From the NCBI GenBank assembly GCA_018971835.1, contig JAGWZW010000013.1, forward strand, positions 1 through 59,668: a stretch of 59,668 nucleotides of DNA, read 5' to 3'. Every line of letters starts with the position of its first letter. Position 1 is the first letter of the stretch. Below, piece by piece: positions 1-8,160 of this stretch. The position numbers were made by a program, and so were the translations under genes. The stretch is from Alphaproteobacteria bacterium. GTDB lineage: Bacteria; Pseudomonadota; Alphaproteobacteria; Micropepsales; Micropepsaceae. The notes under the pieces were generated by a model. It was not told the DNA's origin, searched no databases, and worked only from the letters and a program-made list of their open reading frames with translations.

Positions 1-1728
1 CAAACGGAGCAGCTCACCGTTCAATCGGTTTCGCAGGTCATCTACTACCTCCACATGATGCTGGCGCGCTGCCTGGAGATGGACGAATCGCGCATCCGGG
101 TGGTGAAGCCGTTTGTCGGCGGCGGCTTCGGCGCGCGCGTCGAGGTGCTCAATTTCGAACTCATCACCGCCCTGCTGGCGCGCGCCGCCGACGGCAAGGT
201 GTTCATGGCGCTCAGCCGCGAAGAATGCTTCCTGACCCACCGCGCCCGGCCGCAAACCGACATGACGTTGCGGATCGGAATGCGGCGTGACGGGCGGATC
301 ACGGCCTGCGCCTGTGAAGTGACCCAGCGCGGCGGCGCCTATGCCGGGTATGGCGTGGTGACCATTCTCTATGCCGGTGCGTTACTGCACGGCCTCTACG
401 ACATTCCCGCCCTCAAATATGACGGCTATCGGGTCTATGCCAACCTGCCGCCCTGCGGCGCCATGCGCGGCCACGGCACCGTTGATACCCGCCACGCCTT
501 CGAATGCCTGCTGGACCGGATGGCGCGGGAATTGAACCTCGATCCCTTCGCGGTGCGCCGCGCCAATCTGCTTCAGGCACCGTCGCGGACCTTGAACGAT
601 CTCGTCGTCAACAGCTACGGCCTGCCCGAATGCCTGGACCGGATCGAGCGCGCCAGCGCCTGGCGCGAGCGCATCGGCAGGCTGCCGCCCGGCAAGGGAC
701 TGGGGATGGCGTGTTCGCATTATGTCAGCGGCTCCGCCAAACCCATCCATTGGACCGGCGAGCCCCATGCTGTCGTCAATGTGCGGCTCGATTTCGACGG
801 CGGCGTCACCGCCCTGACCGGCGCCGCTGACATCGGGCAGGGATCCTCGACCGTCGTGGCGATCGCCGTTGCCGAAATTCTCGACGTGGCGCTCGAGCGG
901 GTTCGCGTCATCGCGGCCGACAGCGCGCTGACCCCGAAGGACAACGGCTCCTATTCCTCGCGCGTCACCTTCATGGTGGGCAATGCGGCGATCGATGCGG
1001 CACGCAAGCTGAAGGACATCCTCGTCGAAACCGCGGCGCGCAAGCTGGGCGCCGAGCCCGGCGATATCGAAGTCGCCGGCGAGTGCTTTCGCATCGGCAG
1101 CGGCGCGCAGGCGAGCCTGTCTTTCGGCGAGGTGACCAAGGCCGCACTGGTCGACAGGGGACCGATCACCGTCACGGGCACCTTCACCTGCCCGCCGGAT
1201 GCGCAGGGCGGCCGCCACAAGGGCGGCGCGGTCGGCTCCACGATGGGCTTCAGTTACACCGCTCAGGTCGTCGAGGTCAGCGTTGACGAGGCCACCGGCA
1301 GCGTCCGTGTCGATAAGGTCTGGGCCGCTCTCGATTGCGGCCACGCCATCAATCCGCTGGCGGTGACTGGACAGGTTCAGGGCGCCATCTGGATGGGCAT
1401 GGGGCAGGCCCTGTGCGAGGAGACACGCTACATCGACGGATTGCCGGTTCATGCCAGCCTTTTGGAATACCGTATGCCCACCGCGGTCGACTCACCGCCC
1501 ATCGATGTCCAGATCGTCGAAAGCCACGATCCCAACGGCCCCTTCGGTGCCAAGGAAGCGAGCGAGAGTCCGCTGTCGGGCTTTCCTCCTGCGCTGGTGA
1601 ATGCCATTGCCAACGCCATCGGCATCGACCTCAACGAACTTCCCGCAACACCGGACAGGGTCATGGATGCGCTCATTCAACGCCGCCGCAACGCCAGGCT
1701 TCGCAGCCGGCTGGAGGTGACACCATGA
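1..1728 (+). CDS. hcrA: 4-hydroxybenzoyl-CoA reductase alpha (molybdopterin) subunit, 5' partial
   Basis: This is the large molybdenum-cofactor subunit of a xanthine-oxidase-family enzyme. In 4-hydroxybenzoyl-CoA reductase it removes the phenolic OH from 4-hydroxybenzoyl-CoA to give benzoyl-CoA during anaerobic aromatic breakdown. The frame is open from base 1, so the N-terminus lies outside the window; 575 codons are visible. Family signatures seen are GGGFGARVE near the start, the QGSSTVVAIAVAEIL stretch, CGHAINPLAVTGQVQGAIW, and GPFGAKEASE near the C-terminus. The stop overlaps the start of the next gene (ATGA), so the two are translationally coupled. The specific substrate is inferred mainly from the partner subunit, whose iron-sulfur loop is diagnostic. 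The [2Fe-2S] gamma subunit is not in the window and probably lies upstream. Confidence 0.88.
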   Translation, partial: QTEQLTVQSVSQVIYYLHMMLARCLEMDESRIRVVKPFVGGGFGARVEVLNFELITALLARAADGKVFMALSREECFLTHRARPQTDMTLRIGMRRDGRITACACEVTQRGGAYAGYGVVTILYAGALLHGLYDIPALKYDGYRVYANLPPCGAMRGHGTVDTRHAFECLLDRMARELNLDPFAVRRANLLQAPSRTLNDLVVNSYGLPECLDRIERASAWRERIGRLPPGKGLGMACSHYVSGSAKPIHWTGEPHAVVNVRLDFDGGVTALTGAADIGQGSSTVVAIAVAEILDVALERVRVIAADSALTPKDNGSYSSRVTFMVGNAAIDAARKLKDILVETAARKLGAEPGDIEVAGECFRIGSGAQASLSFGEVTKAALVDRGPITVTGTFTCPPDAQGGRHKGGAVGSTMGFSYTAQVVEVSVDEATGSVRVDKVWAALDCGHAINPLAVTGQVQGAIWMGMGQALCEETRYIDGLPVHASLLEYRMPTAVDSPPIDVQIVESHDPNGPFGAKEASESPLSGFPPALVNAIANAIGIDLNELPATPDRVMDALIQRRRNARLRSRLEVTP

Positions 1729-2708
1729 CCGCGCCCGTCCCGGAGTTTCGCCTGGCCCGCCCTTCCAGCATCGAAGAAGCCATCGCCCTGAAGCGCGCGC
1801 ATGCCGCCAGTCACTTCCTTGCCGGCGGCACGGATATGCTGGTCAACCTGCGCCACGGCATCAGCGCGCCGGACGTTTTGATCGACCTGTCTGGAATTAC
1901 CGGGCTTCGAAAGATGGAGACGCGTGAAGACGGCGTTACGATCGGGGCCGGTACAACCATTTCCGATCTGACGGGCGACGCCACCATCGCCGGTTCCTAT
2001 CGGGCACTGGCACAGGCGGCCGAGGCGATTGCCGGGCCCGGACACCGCGTGATGGGTACGGTCGGCGGCAATCTTTGTCTCGACACCCGCTGCATCTACT
2101 ACAATCAAAGCGAATGGTGGCGCAGCGCCAATGCCTATTGCCTGAAGCATCGCGGCGACACCTGCCGCGTTGCGCCCAAAGGGGCACGGTGCCATGCCGC
2201 CTACACCGGCGATCTGGCACCAGCGCTGCTGGTCCTGAACGCCGAGGTCGAGATTGCGGACGCCGGCGGCACGCGGCGGATACCGTTATCCGAACTTTAC
2301 GTCGAGGACGGCCGCGCCCATCTCGCCCTGAAAGACGGCCAGCTCGTCACCGCCGTGCATCTGCCGAAGGCGCCACCACCCTCTCTCTACGAGAAGGTCC
2401 GTCAGCGCGGCAGCATCGATTATCCGCTCGCCGGCGTGGCCGCGGCGCTCTCGCAGGCGGACGGCAGGGTCGGCGCGCTCCGTATTGCGCTGACCGGCAC
2501 CAACTCCCGGCCGTTTCTCCTGGACGGGACGGAGCGCTTTGCCGGGCGGGCGCTCGACGAGCAGGCCCTGCAGGAAATCGACAAACTGGTGCAAAAACAG
2601 GTTCAGCCGATGCGCACGACCGTCGCCCCCGCAAACTACCGGCGGATTGCGGCCGGCGCAGTGGCGCGGCGTATCGTTTCCCGGCTGCTGTCAGCAGACG
2701 GCAGATGA
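1725..2708 (+). CDS. hcrB: 4-hydroxybenzoyl-CoA reductase beta (FAD/[4Fe-4S]) subunit
   Basis: A 327-residue FAD-binding subunit of the molybdenum hydroxylase family (CO dehydrogenase medium-chain type) that passes electrons to the molybdenum subunit. FAD-binding motifs are FLAGGTDML near residue 32 and the GTVGGNLCLDTR segment near 111. What sets it apart is an inserted loop with Cys123, Cys139, Cys147 and Cys156. These match, within one position, the four cysteines holding the extra [4Fe-4S] cluster of the Thauera 4-hydroxybenzoyl-CoA reductase beta subunit, and this cluster is absent from ordinary xanthine dehydrogenases. The ATG lies inside the upstream stop codon (ATGA). This loop is the best evidence that the pair is a reductase and not a hydroxylating dehydrogenase. 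Confidence 0.9.
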   Translation: MTAPVPEFRLARPSSIEEAIALKRAHAASHFLAGGTDMLVNLRHGISAPDVLIDLSGITGLRKMETREDGVTIGAGTTISDLTGDATIAGSYRALAQAAEAIAGPGHRVMGTVGGNLCLDTRCIYYNQSEWWRSANAYCLKHRGDTCRVAPKGARCHAAYTGDLAPALLVLNAEVEIADAGGTRRIPLSELYVEDGRAHLALKDGQLVTAVHLPKAPPPSLYEKVRQRGSIDYPLAGVAAALSQADGRVGALRIALTGTNSRPFLLDGTERFAGRALDEQALQEIDKLVQKQVQPMRTTVAPANYRRIAAGAVARRIVSRLLSADGR

Positions 2709-2774
2709 CGCGCAGCGTCACGCTTCTGCGCGGCGGCCGATATCACCTGCGAAATTGCCCACATTGCATCTGAG

Positions 2775-3494
2775 CTATGGCTGCAGCGTCGCCCGCACCG
2801 CATTGCGGCTGTCAGCAGCCAACTGCCGCAGCTTTGCCATATCGTTGACCGCGACCCGACCTGCGCCAACCTCCACGCCGATGGACCGCAGCCGCGCAAA
2901 GGCGCGCGACAGGGACTCGGGCATCAGGCCGAGCTGGCCGGCAATCAGCACCTTGCCGTAAGGCAAAGCCAATGTGCATGGGCCCTCTTTTTCGGGCGAG
3001 AGGGAGACGAGAAACTCGGCAACCCGCTGCACGACGGATTGCGCCTTGAGCTGCTCGACCTGCTGGACGAGGTAGTGAACGTGCTGCGATATCGAGCGCA
3101 TCAGCGACAGCGCGAGTTCCGGTCTGGCAGCGATGCCGCGGATCACATGGCCAGCGGGAATCCACGCCAGCCGGACGTCGCTCGCCGCGTCGGCGCCGAA
3201 GAAATACGTTTGCCCCGTCAGCGCATCGACCTCCCCGAAACTGCCACCCTGCGACATGATCTCGATGATCGATTCGTCGCCGGAGGCACTGTTGCGGTAA
3301 AGCTTAACCCAACCGTCGATGACGATGTAAAACGCGCTCGCCGGATCGCCCTGCCGCACAATCGGTTCCTGACGTCTCAACGAAACGGCGGTAGCCGGCG
3401 CCACAACCTCGTCCACGAGCCCGGGCAACAGGCCGCAAAACACCGGACTGCAGGCGATGATCTGAAGATCGGTGGCGGTCAACTTCGATTGCAT
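2775..3494 (-). CDS. Crp/Fnr-family transcriptional regulator (NnrR/Dnr-like)
   Basis: A 239-residue regulator with an N-terminal cyclic-nucleotide-like beta-barrel domain (GDPASAFYIVIDGWVKLY, then GGSFGEVDALTG) and a C-terminal winged helix. The recognition helix contains PESLSRAFARLR, which keeps the E..SR residues that FNR-type proteins use to read TTGAT half-sites. The four-cysteine arrangement of oxygen-sensing FNR is missing, which fits the haem- or NO-responsive NNR/DNR branch. It lies on the same strand as, and downstream of, a hemerythrin-like gene and an NO reductase, so control of NO detoxification is the likely role. The frame is open upstream to 3584; I chose the ATG at 3494 because family alignment begins near it, but ATG 3515 is also possible. 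Confidence 0.82.
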   Translation of the reverse strand: MQSKLTATDLQIIACSPVFCGLLPGLVDEVVAPATAVSLRRQEPIVRQGDPASAFYIVIDGWVKLYRNSASGDESIIEIMSQGGSFGEVDALTGQTYFFGADAASDVRLAWIPAGHVIRGIAARPELALSLMRSISQHVHYLVQQVEQLKAQSVVQRVAEFLVSLSPEKEGPCTLALPYGKVLIAGQLGLMPESLSRAFARLRSIGVEVGAGRVAVNDMAKLRQLAADSRNAVRATLQP

Positions 3495-3646
3495 GGCAGC
3501 GCCCCAGGCCGACATCTTGCCGTTCGGCAGATGTCGGTGATGCCCGAAGCCGTTTCCCATGCAACAGAAACTTGCCAGCGTCAACTCTCCCGCCCCCGGA
3601 ACAACCGGTGGTGGGGGCTCCGGCAGGACGGCGGCAACTCGCGCCG

Positions 3647-4087
3647 TCAGGCGAGCATGTCCTCCACCTGCGCCAGCAGGCCGGCGGCTTCTGCGCCAAG
3701 CAAATTGTCGAGCATGGGATAGAGGATGTTCTCCTCTTTCATATTGTGCTCGTGCAGCAGCGCGGCGACGAGATCGGCATTGCGCAGATAGCGGTCAGCC
3801 TCTTTGCCGCCTATGGCCGCCAGCATCTCTTCGAACAACTCGCGCAACTGGGCATGCTCCATGCGCATCACCTGGGTCGGCCCGCCGGTCATGCCGGTCT
3901 TGTCCTCGAACGCAGGAAACAGCAGGTTCTCTTCGGCATCGATATGCTGATTGATCTGCTGCAGAAACGCCTTGCAGTCCCGTTCCGTGCCTGCCCAGTC
4001 GTTTCCCGTTGCGGCTTTCTTCGCGCGGCCAAAGATGCCGTCACACAGCTCGTGGTGCCTGCTCATATACTCGTGAATGCCAGCCAT
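3647..4087 (-). CDS. hemerythrin HHE-domain protein
   Basis: A 146-residue all-helical protein with the residues of a hemerythrin di-iron site: a His pair in SRHHELCD, His and Glu in HIDAEENLLFP, His in MRMEHAQL, and a final LLHEHNMKEENILYP with His and Glu ligands. Such proteins bind O2 or NO, or repair NO-damaged iron-sulfur centres (the DnrN/YtfE/ScdA group). It lacks the N-terminal ScdA domain of YtfE, so it is a single-domain form. It lies between the NO reductase gene and the Crp/Fnr regulator on the same strand, which supports an NO-stress role. A hairpin separates it from the reductase, so it may have partly independent transcription. The biochemical function is inferred from context. 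Confidence 0.85.
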   Translation of the reverse strand: MAGIHEYMSRHHELCDGIFGRAKKAATGNDWAGTERDCKAFLQQINQHIDAEENLLFPAFEDKTGMTGGPTQVMRMEHAQLRELFEEMLAAIGGKEADRYLRNADLVAALLHEHNMKEENILYPMLDNLLGAEAAGLLAQVEDMLA

Positions 4088-4115
4088 GATCCTCCCCTTT
4101 ACGTTGGATGTCCTG

Positions 4116-4157
4116 TAAAAGCGGCGGGCCTCGCGTATTACGCACGCAAGGCCCGCC
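4116..4157 (-). terminator. hairpin terminator downstream of the NO reductase gene
   Basis: GGCGGGCCT pairs with AGGCCCGCC (4123-4157), and the inner bases GCGT/ACGC extend the stem. Read on the minus strand, the stem is followed by GCTTTTAC. It sits just after the NO reductase stop codon. The T-run is short, so termination may be partial and allow read-through into the hemerythrin gene. Confidence 0.6.
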
Positions 4158-4166
4158 CCTTCCTCG

Positions 4167-6491
4167 TCATGCCGCAGACTTGGCGACTTTCTGCGGTACG
4201 CGTACGCCGCCGACAGACTTCGGCAAAAGCGGCCGCAACTTGACGATGAAGTCTCCCGCCATCAGCAGCGCGCCGAGGGCAAAGACGACGTCGCCCGGCA
4301 TGCGCATCCACTGCCAGAACAACGTAGTGTTGTAGAAGGCGTTGCTGCGGGCATAGGCCAGGCCGTGCTCATACACTGCATCCAACTGCATCCAGCCGAT
4401 GGGGTAGAAGTTGAGCACGATCCACAGCACCAGCCCGCCATTGTAGAGCCAGAAGGCCCAGCGCCCGGCCTTCTCGCTGAAGGGATGCTCGTCGCCCGCC
4501 AGATAGCGCAGGCAGAAGTAGATCAGCCCGAGGCCCAGCAGTCCGAAGGCGCCGAACAGCGCAGTGTGCGCATGGTTGAGCGTGAGGAACGTGGCGTGCT
4601 CGTAGTAGTTGGCAAGCGGCGCATTGAGCGTGCCACCGCCGAACACGCCGGCACCAACGAAGTTCCAGAACGCCGCGCCGATGATGTAGGTATAGGCGAG
4701 GCCGTACTTGAACTGCGCATTCTCCTTGATCAGGCGGCGCTGCTGGATGGCCTCGACCACGAGTAACATCAGCGGCAACACCTCGATGAAGGAGAACATC
4801 GTGCCCACCGGAACCCACAGGCCCGGCGCGCCGGCCCAGTAGTAATGGTGCCCCGTGCCCAGCACGCCGCCGACGAAGATCAGGATCAGCTCGAAATAGA
4901 CGGCGCGTTCGGCCAGCTTGCGCGGCACCAGTCCCAGAGCCATCAACAGATAGGCACTGATGGAGGCCGCAAAGAACTCGAAGGACTGCTCGACCCACAG
5001 ATGCACCACCCACCAGCGCCAGAAATCGGTGATGGTGAACGATTTCTCGACTCCGGTCAGCGGAACCATGCCGCAGGCATAGAGCAGCGCGATATTGGCG
5101 GTCGAAACCCAGATCAGGTGTTCGAGGGTGATGCGGCCCGTCACCAGTTCGCGCAGGGTCTTGCCCACCGCATTGGCGTGCGGCCACATCGCCCGGAACA
5201 CCAGGATGCTCCAGATGGAGAGGCCGGCAAAGAAGCCGATCTGCCAGGCCCGGCCGATCTGGATGTAGGACAGGCCCTGGTTGCCGAACCAGAACCAGCT
5301 CTTGCCGATATAGCCCATGATGCCCAGATAATTGCCGATCAGCGCACCGGCAACGACGAACAGCGTCACCCAGAACAGCGCCTCGACCAGAAAGCCCTGA
5401 CCCTTGGCTTCCTTGCCGCTGATGGCAGGCGCCAGGAACAATCCCGCGCCGATCCACGACAGCCCGATCCACACGATCGGCGACTGGATGTGCACGTCAC
5501 GCAGGAAGTTGAACGGCAGGTAGCGGTCCACCGGCAGGCCATAGAAGCTGGCCCGGTCCGAGTAGTAATGCGCCATAATCGCGCCGGCCAGGATCTGCAC
5601 CAGGAACACGGCCGCCACCACCAGGAAGTATTTCCAGATGCGCCGCTGGCTCGGGGTCAGCGGGCGGAATTTGGCCAGTACCGGGTCCATCGGCCCGACG
5701 TCGTGCCCGTTGAGGAAGCGCTCATAGATGAAGATCACCGCGCCAAAGGCGAAGAAGACGAAGCAGAAGCTGATCCACGTCCATTCGAAGGTGGCGGTGG
5801 TCGGCGTATTGCCGACCAGTGGCTCGAAAGGCCAGTTCTGGGTCCAGGAGGCGGTGCTGCCCGGCCGCCGCGCCACCGTGGTCAGCGAGGAATAGATCAG
5901 GAAGTCCGCCGTCTGCGCAGCAGTGTGCGCATCGAGGCTGTGGGCCGTGGACCAGCCCTTGGCGTAATCCGGACGCAGGAGGGACTGCGCGATCTGTGCC
6001 CGCCGCGTGGTGATGGCCGAGGCCAGCGCATCGGGGATGACGGACGTTTTCTGCGTAAGGTCTACGCCCTGCAGAGCCTTCTGCATGGCGACCTTGACCG
6101 CGGCCTGCTGGTCGTCCGGCAGGGCAGAAAGAGCCTTGCCGTAGCGCGCCTGCGCAATGTTGTCCTCGGTCAGCTTCGCCACGCGCACCAGATTGTCGGC
6201 GGTGTAGTCCTCGCCGAAATAGGAGCCCATGCCGTAGATGCTGCCATAGTCCATCAGGTCGGCCTTCTGGAAGCCCGACTTGCCCGCGATGATATCCCCG
6301 GCCGTCATCACCGGCGTGCCGTTCGTGCTCACGAAGGCGTCCGGAAAGGGCGGCGCCTCCTCATAAGTCAGCTTCACGGTCCAGCCCAGCGCCGCGAAGC
6401 ACAGGGCCGCCACCACGATCAGCGTCCATTTTAGAACGCTGCCGACCGGATCCGAGTCGGATGCAGCAGCAGCAACGGTTTGTGTTGTCAT
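4167..6491 (-). CDS. norZ: quinol-dependent nitric oxide reductase (qNOR)
   Basis: A 774-residue inner-membrane enzyme that reduces 2 NO to N2O with electrons from quinol. There is an N-terminal membrane anchor at about residues 20-42, then a periplasmic domain (to about 230) replacing the NorC cytochrome, then roughly twelve hydrophobic helices. Metal-site residues are visible: His497 and Glu501 in HLWVEQ (FeB site), His548-His549 in GTGHHYYWAG, and His640/His642 in NHAHTALFG (haem ligands). The fused extension and the lack of a CxxCH haem-c motif separate it from cytochrome-dependent NorBC. A GGGAG ribosome site precedes the ATG. A candidate FNR/NNR box lies about 116 nt upstream. No nitrite or nitrous oxide reductase is in the window, so detoxification is as likely as denitrification. 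Confidence 0.93.
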   Translation of the reverse strand: MTTQTVAAAASDSDPVGSVLKWTLIVVAALCFAALGWTVKLTYEEAPPFPDAFVSTNGTPVMTAGDIIAGKSGFQKADLMDYGSIYGMGSYFGEDYTADNLVRVAKLTEDNIAQARYGKALSALPDDQQAAVKVAMQKALQGVDLTQKTSVIPDALASAITTRRAQIAQSLLRPDYAKGWSTAHSLDAHTAAQTADFLIYSSLTTVARRPGSTASWTQNWPFEPLVGNTPTTATFEWTWISFCFVFFAFGAVIFIYERFLNGHDVGPMDPVLAKFRPLTPSQRRIWKYFLVVAAVFLVQILAGAIMAHYYSDRASFYGLPVDRYLPFNFLRDVHIQSPIVWIGLSWIGAGLFLAPAISGKEAKGQGFLVEALFWVTLFVVAGALIGNYLGIMGYIGKSWFWFGNQGLSYIQIGRAWQIGFFAGLSIWSILVFRAMWPHANAVGKTLRELVTGRITLEHLIWVSTANIALLYACGMVPLTGVEKSFTITDFWRWWVVHLWVEQSFEFFAASISAYLLMALGLVPRKLAERAVYFELILIFVGGVLGTGHHYYWAGAPGLWVPVGTMFSFIEVLPLMLLVVEAIQQRRLIKENAQFKYGLAYTYIIGAAFWNFVGAGVFGGGTLNAPLANYYEHATFLTLNHAHTALFGAFGLLGLGLIYFCLRYLAGDEHPFSEKAGRWAFWLYNGGLVLWIVLNFYPIGWMQLDAVYEHGLAYARSNAFYNTTLFWQWMRMPGDVVFALGALLMAGDFIVKLRPLLPKSVGGVRVPQKVAKSAA

Positions 6492-6600
6492 TCTCTCACT
6501 CCCTATGAACCATGCCGCCGGACCGGCCCCTTGTGATTGAACATGTATGACAAATACCTCTTTGTGAAGCTATTGCTAGCTTCGCCGGAAAGCAATATTA

Positions 6601-6614
6601 TTGATCTATCTTAA
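6601..6614. promoter_or_regulatory. candidate FNR/NNR-type operator between qNOR and the DsrC-like gene
   Basis: TTGATCTATCTTAA fits the TTGAT-N4-ATCAA plan with one intact half (TTGAT) and one imperfect half (CTTAA). Its centre is about 116 nt from the qNOR start and 100 nt from the divergent gene. If the site sits at -41.5 for the minus-strand promoter, a TAGCAAT sequence at 6572-6578 falls near the -10 position. The local Crp/Fnr protein has the matching E..SR recognition residues. This is inferred by eye only. Confidence 0.4.
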
Positions 6615-6706
6615 GGACGGGTGCGACAAACTGTGCGGCTTCAGGCCGATCAGGCTTCGGGCCGCCGGCGCACAGGGCGTCAAGAACGGCAACGTGAGGC
6701 AGACCG

Positions 6707-7054
6707 ATGGCTGCAGACCCGAACCCGAGCCAGATCAACGCGCGACGCGGCCCCGAGGGTTACCTGCTCGACCCCGCAAGCTGGGACGAACAGATTGCGG
6801 GCGCGCTCGCGACGGAGGAAGACATCGCGCTCGGTGACGAGCACTGGCGGGTTCTCCGCTTCATGCGCGAATACTGGAACGAGCATCAGGTTGCGCCCGA
6901 CGTGCGGCACGTCACCGGATTTCTCGCCGATGCGTTGCACGTCGACAAGAAGATCGCCAAGGAACAGCTATTTCAGCTGTTCCCTTACGGCTATGTTAAA
7001 CAGGCCTGCAAGATCGCAGGCATGATGCGCCCGCTCGCCTGGAGCACCGGTTGA
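6707..7054 (+). CDS. DsrC/TusE-family sulfur-relay-like protein lacking CysA
   Basis: A 115-residue protein of the TusE/DsrC/DsvC family, small swollen-hairpin proteins that carry sulfane sulfur on a mobile C-terminal arm. The C-terminal signature KQACKIAGMMRP is clear and gives Cys101 at the CysB position. The tail then reads LAWSTG, so the penultimate CysA, which in true DsrC and TusE takes the persulfide or trisulfide, is missing. Canonical TusE (tRNA thiolation) or DsrC (sulfite reduction) function is therefore unlikely, and a regulatory or single-Cys relay role is possible. It is transcribed divergently from the NO reductase, sharing a 215-nt region, and is followed by a DUF488 gene. No dsr or tus genes are nearby. 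Confidence 0.85.
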   Translation: MAADPNPSQINARRGPEGYLLDPASWDEQIAGALATEEDIALGDEHWRVLRFMREYWNEHQVAPDVRHVTGFLADALHVDKKIAKEQLFQLFPYGYVKQACKIAGMMRPLAWSTG

Positions 7055-7085
7055 CCATCACACCGCACCGTTGAGGCTGCACCGT

Positions 7086-7451
7086 ATGGGAACGTTAAGC
7101 GTCAAACGGGTCTACGAACCGCGCCAGCCGGGTGGCGGCGCTGACGTTCTGGTCGACCGCATCTGGCCGCGTGGCGTTCGCAAGGAAGACCTGAAGGGGG
7201 CGTTGTGGCTCAAGGAACTGGCGCCCAGCACGGCGCTGCGCCAATGGTTCGGCCATGAACCCGGCCGCTGGACGGAATTCTGCAAGCGCTACTGGTCGGA
7301 ACTCGACGCCGCGCCCGAGCCGGTGAACACGTTGCGCGCGCTGCTGGCGGAGAAAGACGTGACCCTGCTCTACTCGGCCCGTGACCCGGTGCACAATCAG
7401 GCGCAGGCATTGAAAAAATATCTCGAGCGGCATCCGCAACGCGCAAGCTAG
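7086..7451 (+). CDS. DUF488 family protein (YeaO-like)
   Basis: A 121-residue protein of the DUF488/YeaO family. It shows the family start VKRVYEPRQPGGGADVLVDR, then IWPRGVRKEDL, WFGHEP and a late LLYSARDPVHNQA segment. Molecular function is not established for the family. It follows the DsrC-like gene after 31 nt on the same strand, so they are probably cotranscribed. A TTG at 7071 would add five residues; the ATG at 7086 places the start just before the conserved region. Related DUF488 genes often turn up in stress-response neighbourhoods, which fits the NO-related setting but does not prove a role. Confidence 0.8.
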   Translation: MGTLSVKRVYEPRQPGGGADVLVDRIWPRGVRKEDLKGALWLKELAPSTALRQWFGHEPGRWTEFCKRYWSELDAAPEPVNTLRALLAEKDVTLLYSARDPVHNQAQALKKYLERHPQRAS

Positions 7452-7514
7452 GCCGAAGTGCTTCACGCCTCAGGCACGCGGCACCGGATGCCGTCCGGCA
7501 ACCGCGCAGACGAT

Positions 7515-7991
7515 TCAGAGCACGACGAAATAGTGAATGCTGTTCGCGCCCGGCAGCTTCTCGGCCACGCCGACAAAGACATGCCGGCTCAGCCATTCAT
7601 GCGGACCCTCGGGAGCCTCGAATTTCGGCGACACCCGCATGTAATAGTCGCGCGGATCGACGGCTTCGTTGCGTGCCATCCTGGCCATGACCTCTTCGCC
7701 GGCCCAGCGATAGCCGCGGTTTTGCAGATAGATGATCGCGCCGTCGTCCGCCTCCAGCAGGTAGCGGGCATCGAAGTCGATGACGCCGTTGGGACGCACC
7801 AGCGGAAAATCGCCGCCCGACATCGGGATGACGCGGCCGTTGAGCCGTGGCCCCTCGACCTTGCCCGCCGCCGCATAGACAGCCGCGCGGGTGGCGCCCA
7901 TCGAAGTCGGCCGTACCCATTGAACGCCCGCAAGCTCGATCGAAATCGTGAACGCATACTCGAGTTTCGGCTCAAAAGGGTGCCGTTCCAT
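7515..7991 (-). CDS. DUF3237 domain-containing protein
   Basis: A 158-residue protein matching the DUF3237 family over its whole length: an N-terminal MERHPFEPKLEYAFTI strand, the GPRLNGRVIPMSGGDFPL core, a YLLEADDGAIIYLQNRGYR segment, and an RVSPKFEAPEGPHEWL C-terminal part. The function of the family is unknown, although members often sit near catabolic genes. The frame is open further upstream, but the ATG at 7991 has an AGGGAG ribosome site about 8 nt away and begins where family similarity begins. It is divergent from the ThDP enzyme gene with 169 nt between the starts, so shared regulation is possible. No signal peptide or membrane segment is seen. Confidence 0.82.
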   Translation of the reverse strand: MERHPFEPKLEYAFTISIELAGVQWVRPTSMGATRAAVYAAAGKVEGPRLNGRVIPMSGGDFPLVRPNGVIDFDARYLLEADDGAIIYLQNRGYRWAGEEVMARMARNEAVDPRDYYMRVSPKFEAPEGPHEWLSRHVFVGVAEKLPGANSIHYFVVL

Positions 7992-8160
7992 TCCGCGTCT
8001 CCCTGCTATCTGTACTGCGTGCATTAGCAGACGACTGGCCGGGGTTCCAGTGGCGGTGGCCGATTCGCGGCCCCGGTCCGCAGGCAAGCCCGATCTGTTG
8101 CGATCCGGGCGTTTACGTGTATTTCTTTGCCAGACCGGAAACCGATATCTGGAGCTGGCG

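Noticed and set aside
3577-3589. TTGCCAGCGTCAA as an NNR box before the Crp/Fnr gene
   Set aside because: It is one base shorter than the required 14-nt spacing and has an imperfect half.
6537-6553. TTGAACATGTATGACAA as an FNR box
   Set aside because: The half-sites are 17 nt end to end instead of 14, so the spacing is wrong; the 14-nt site at 6601-6614 fits better.
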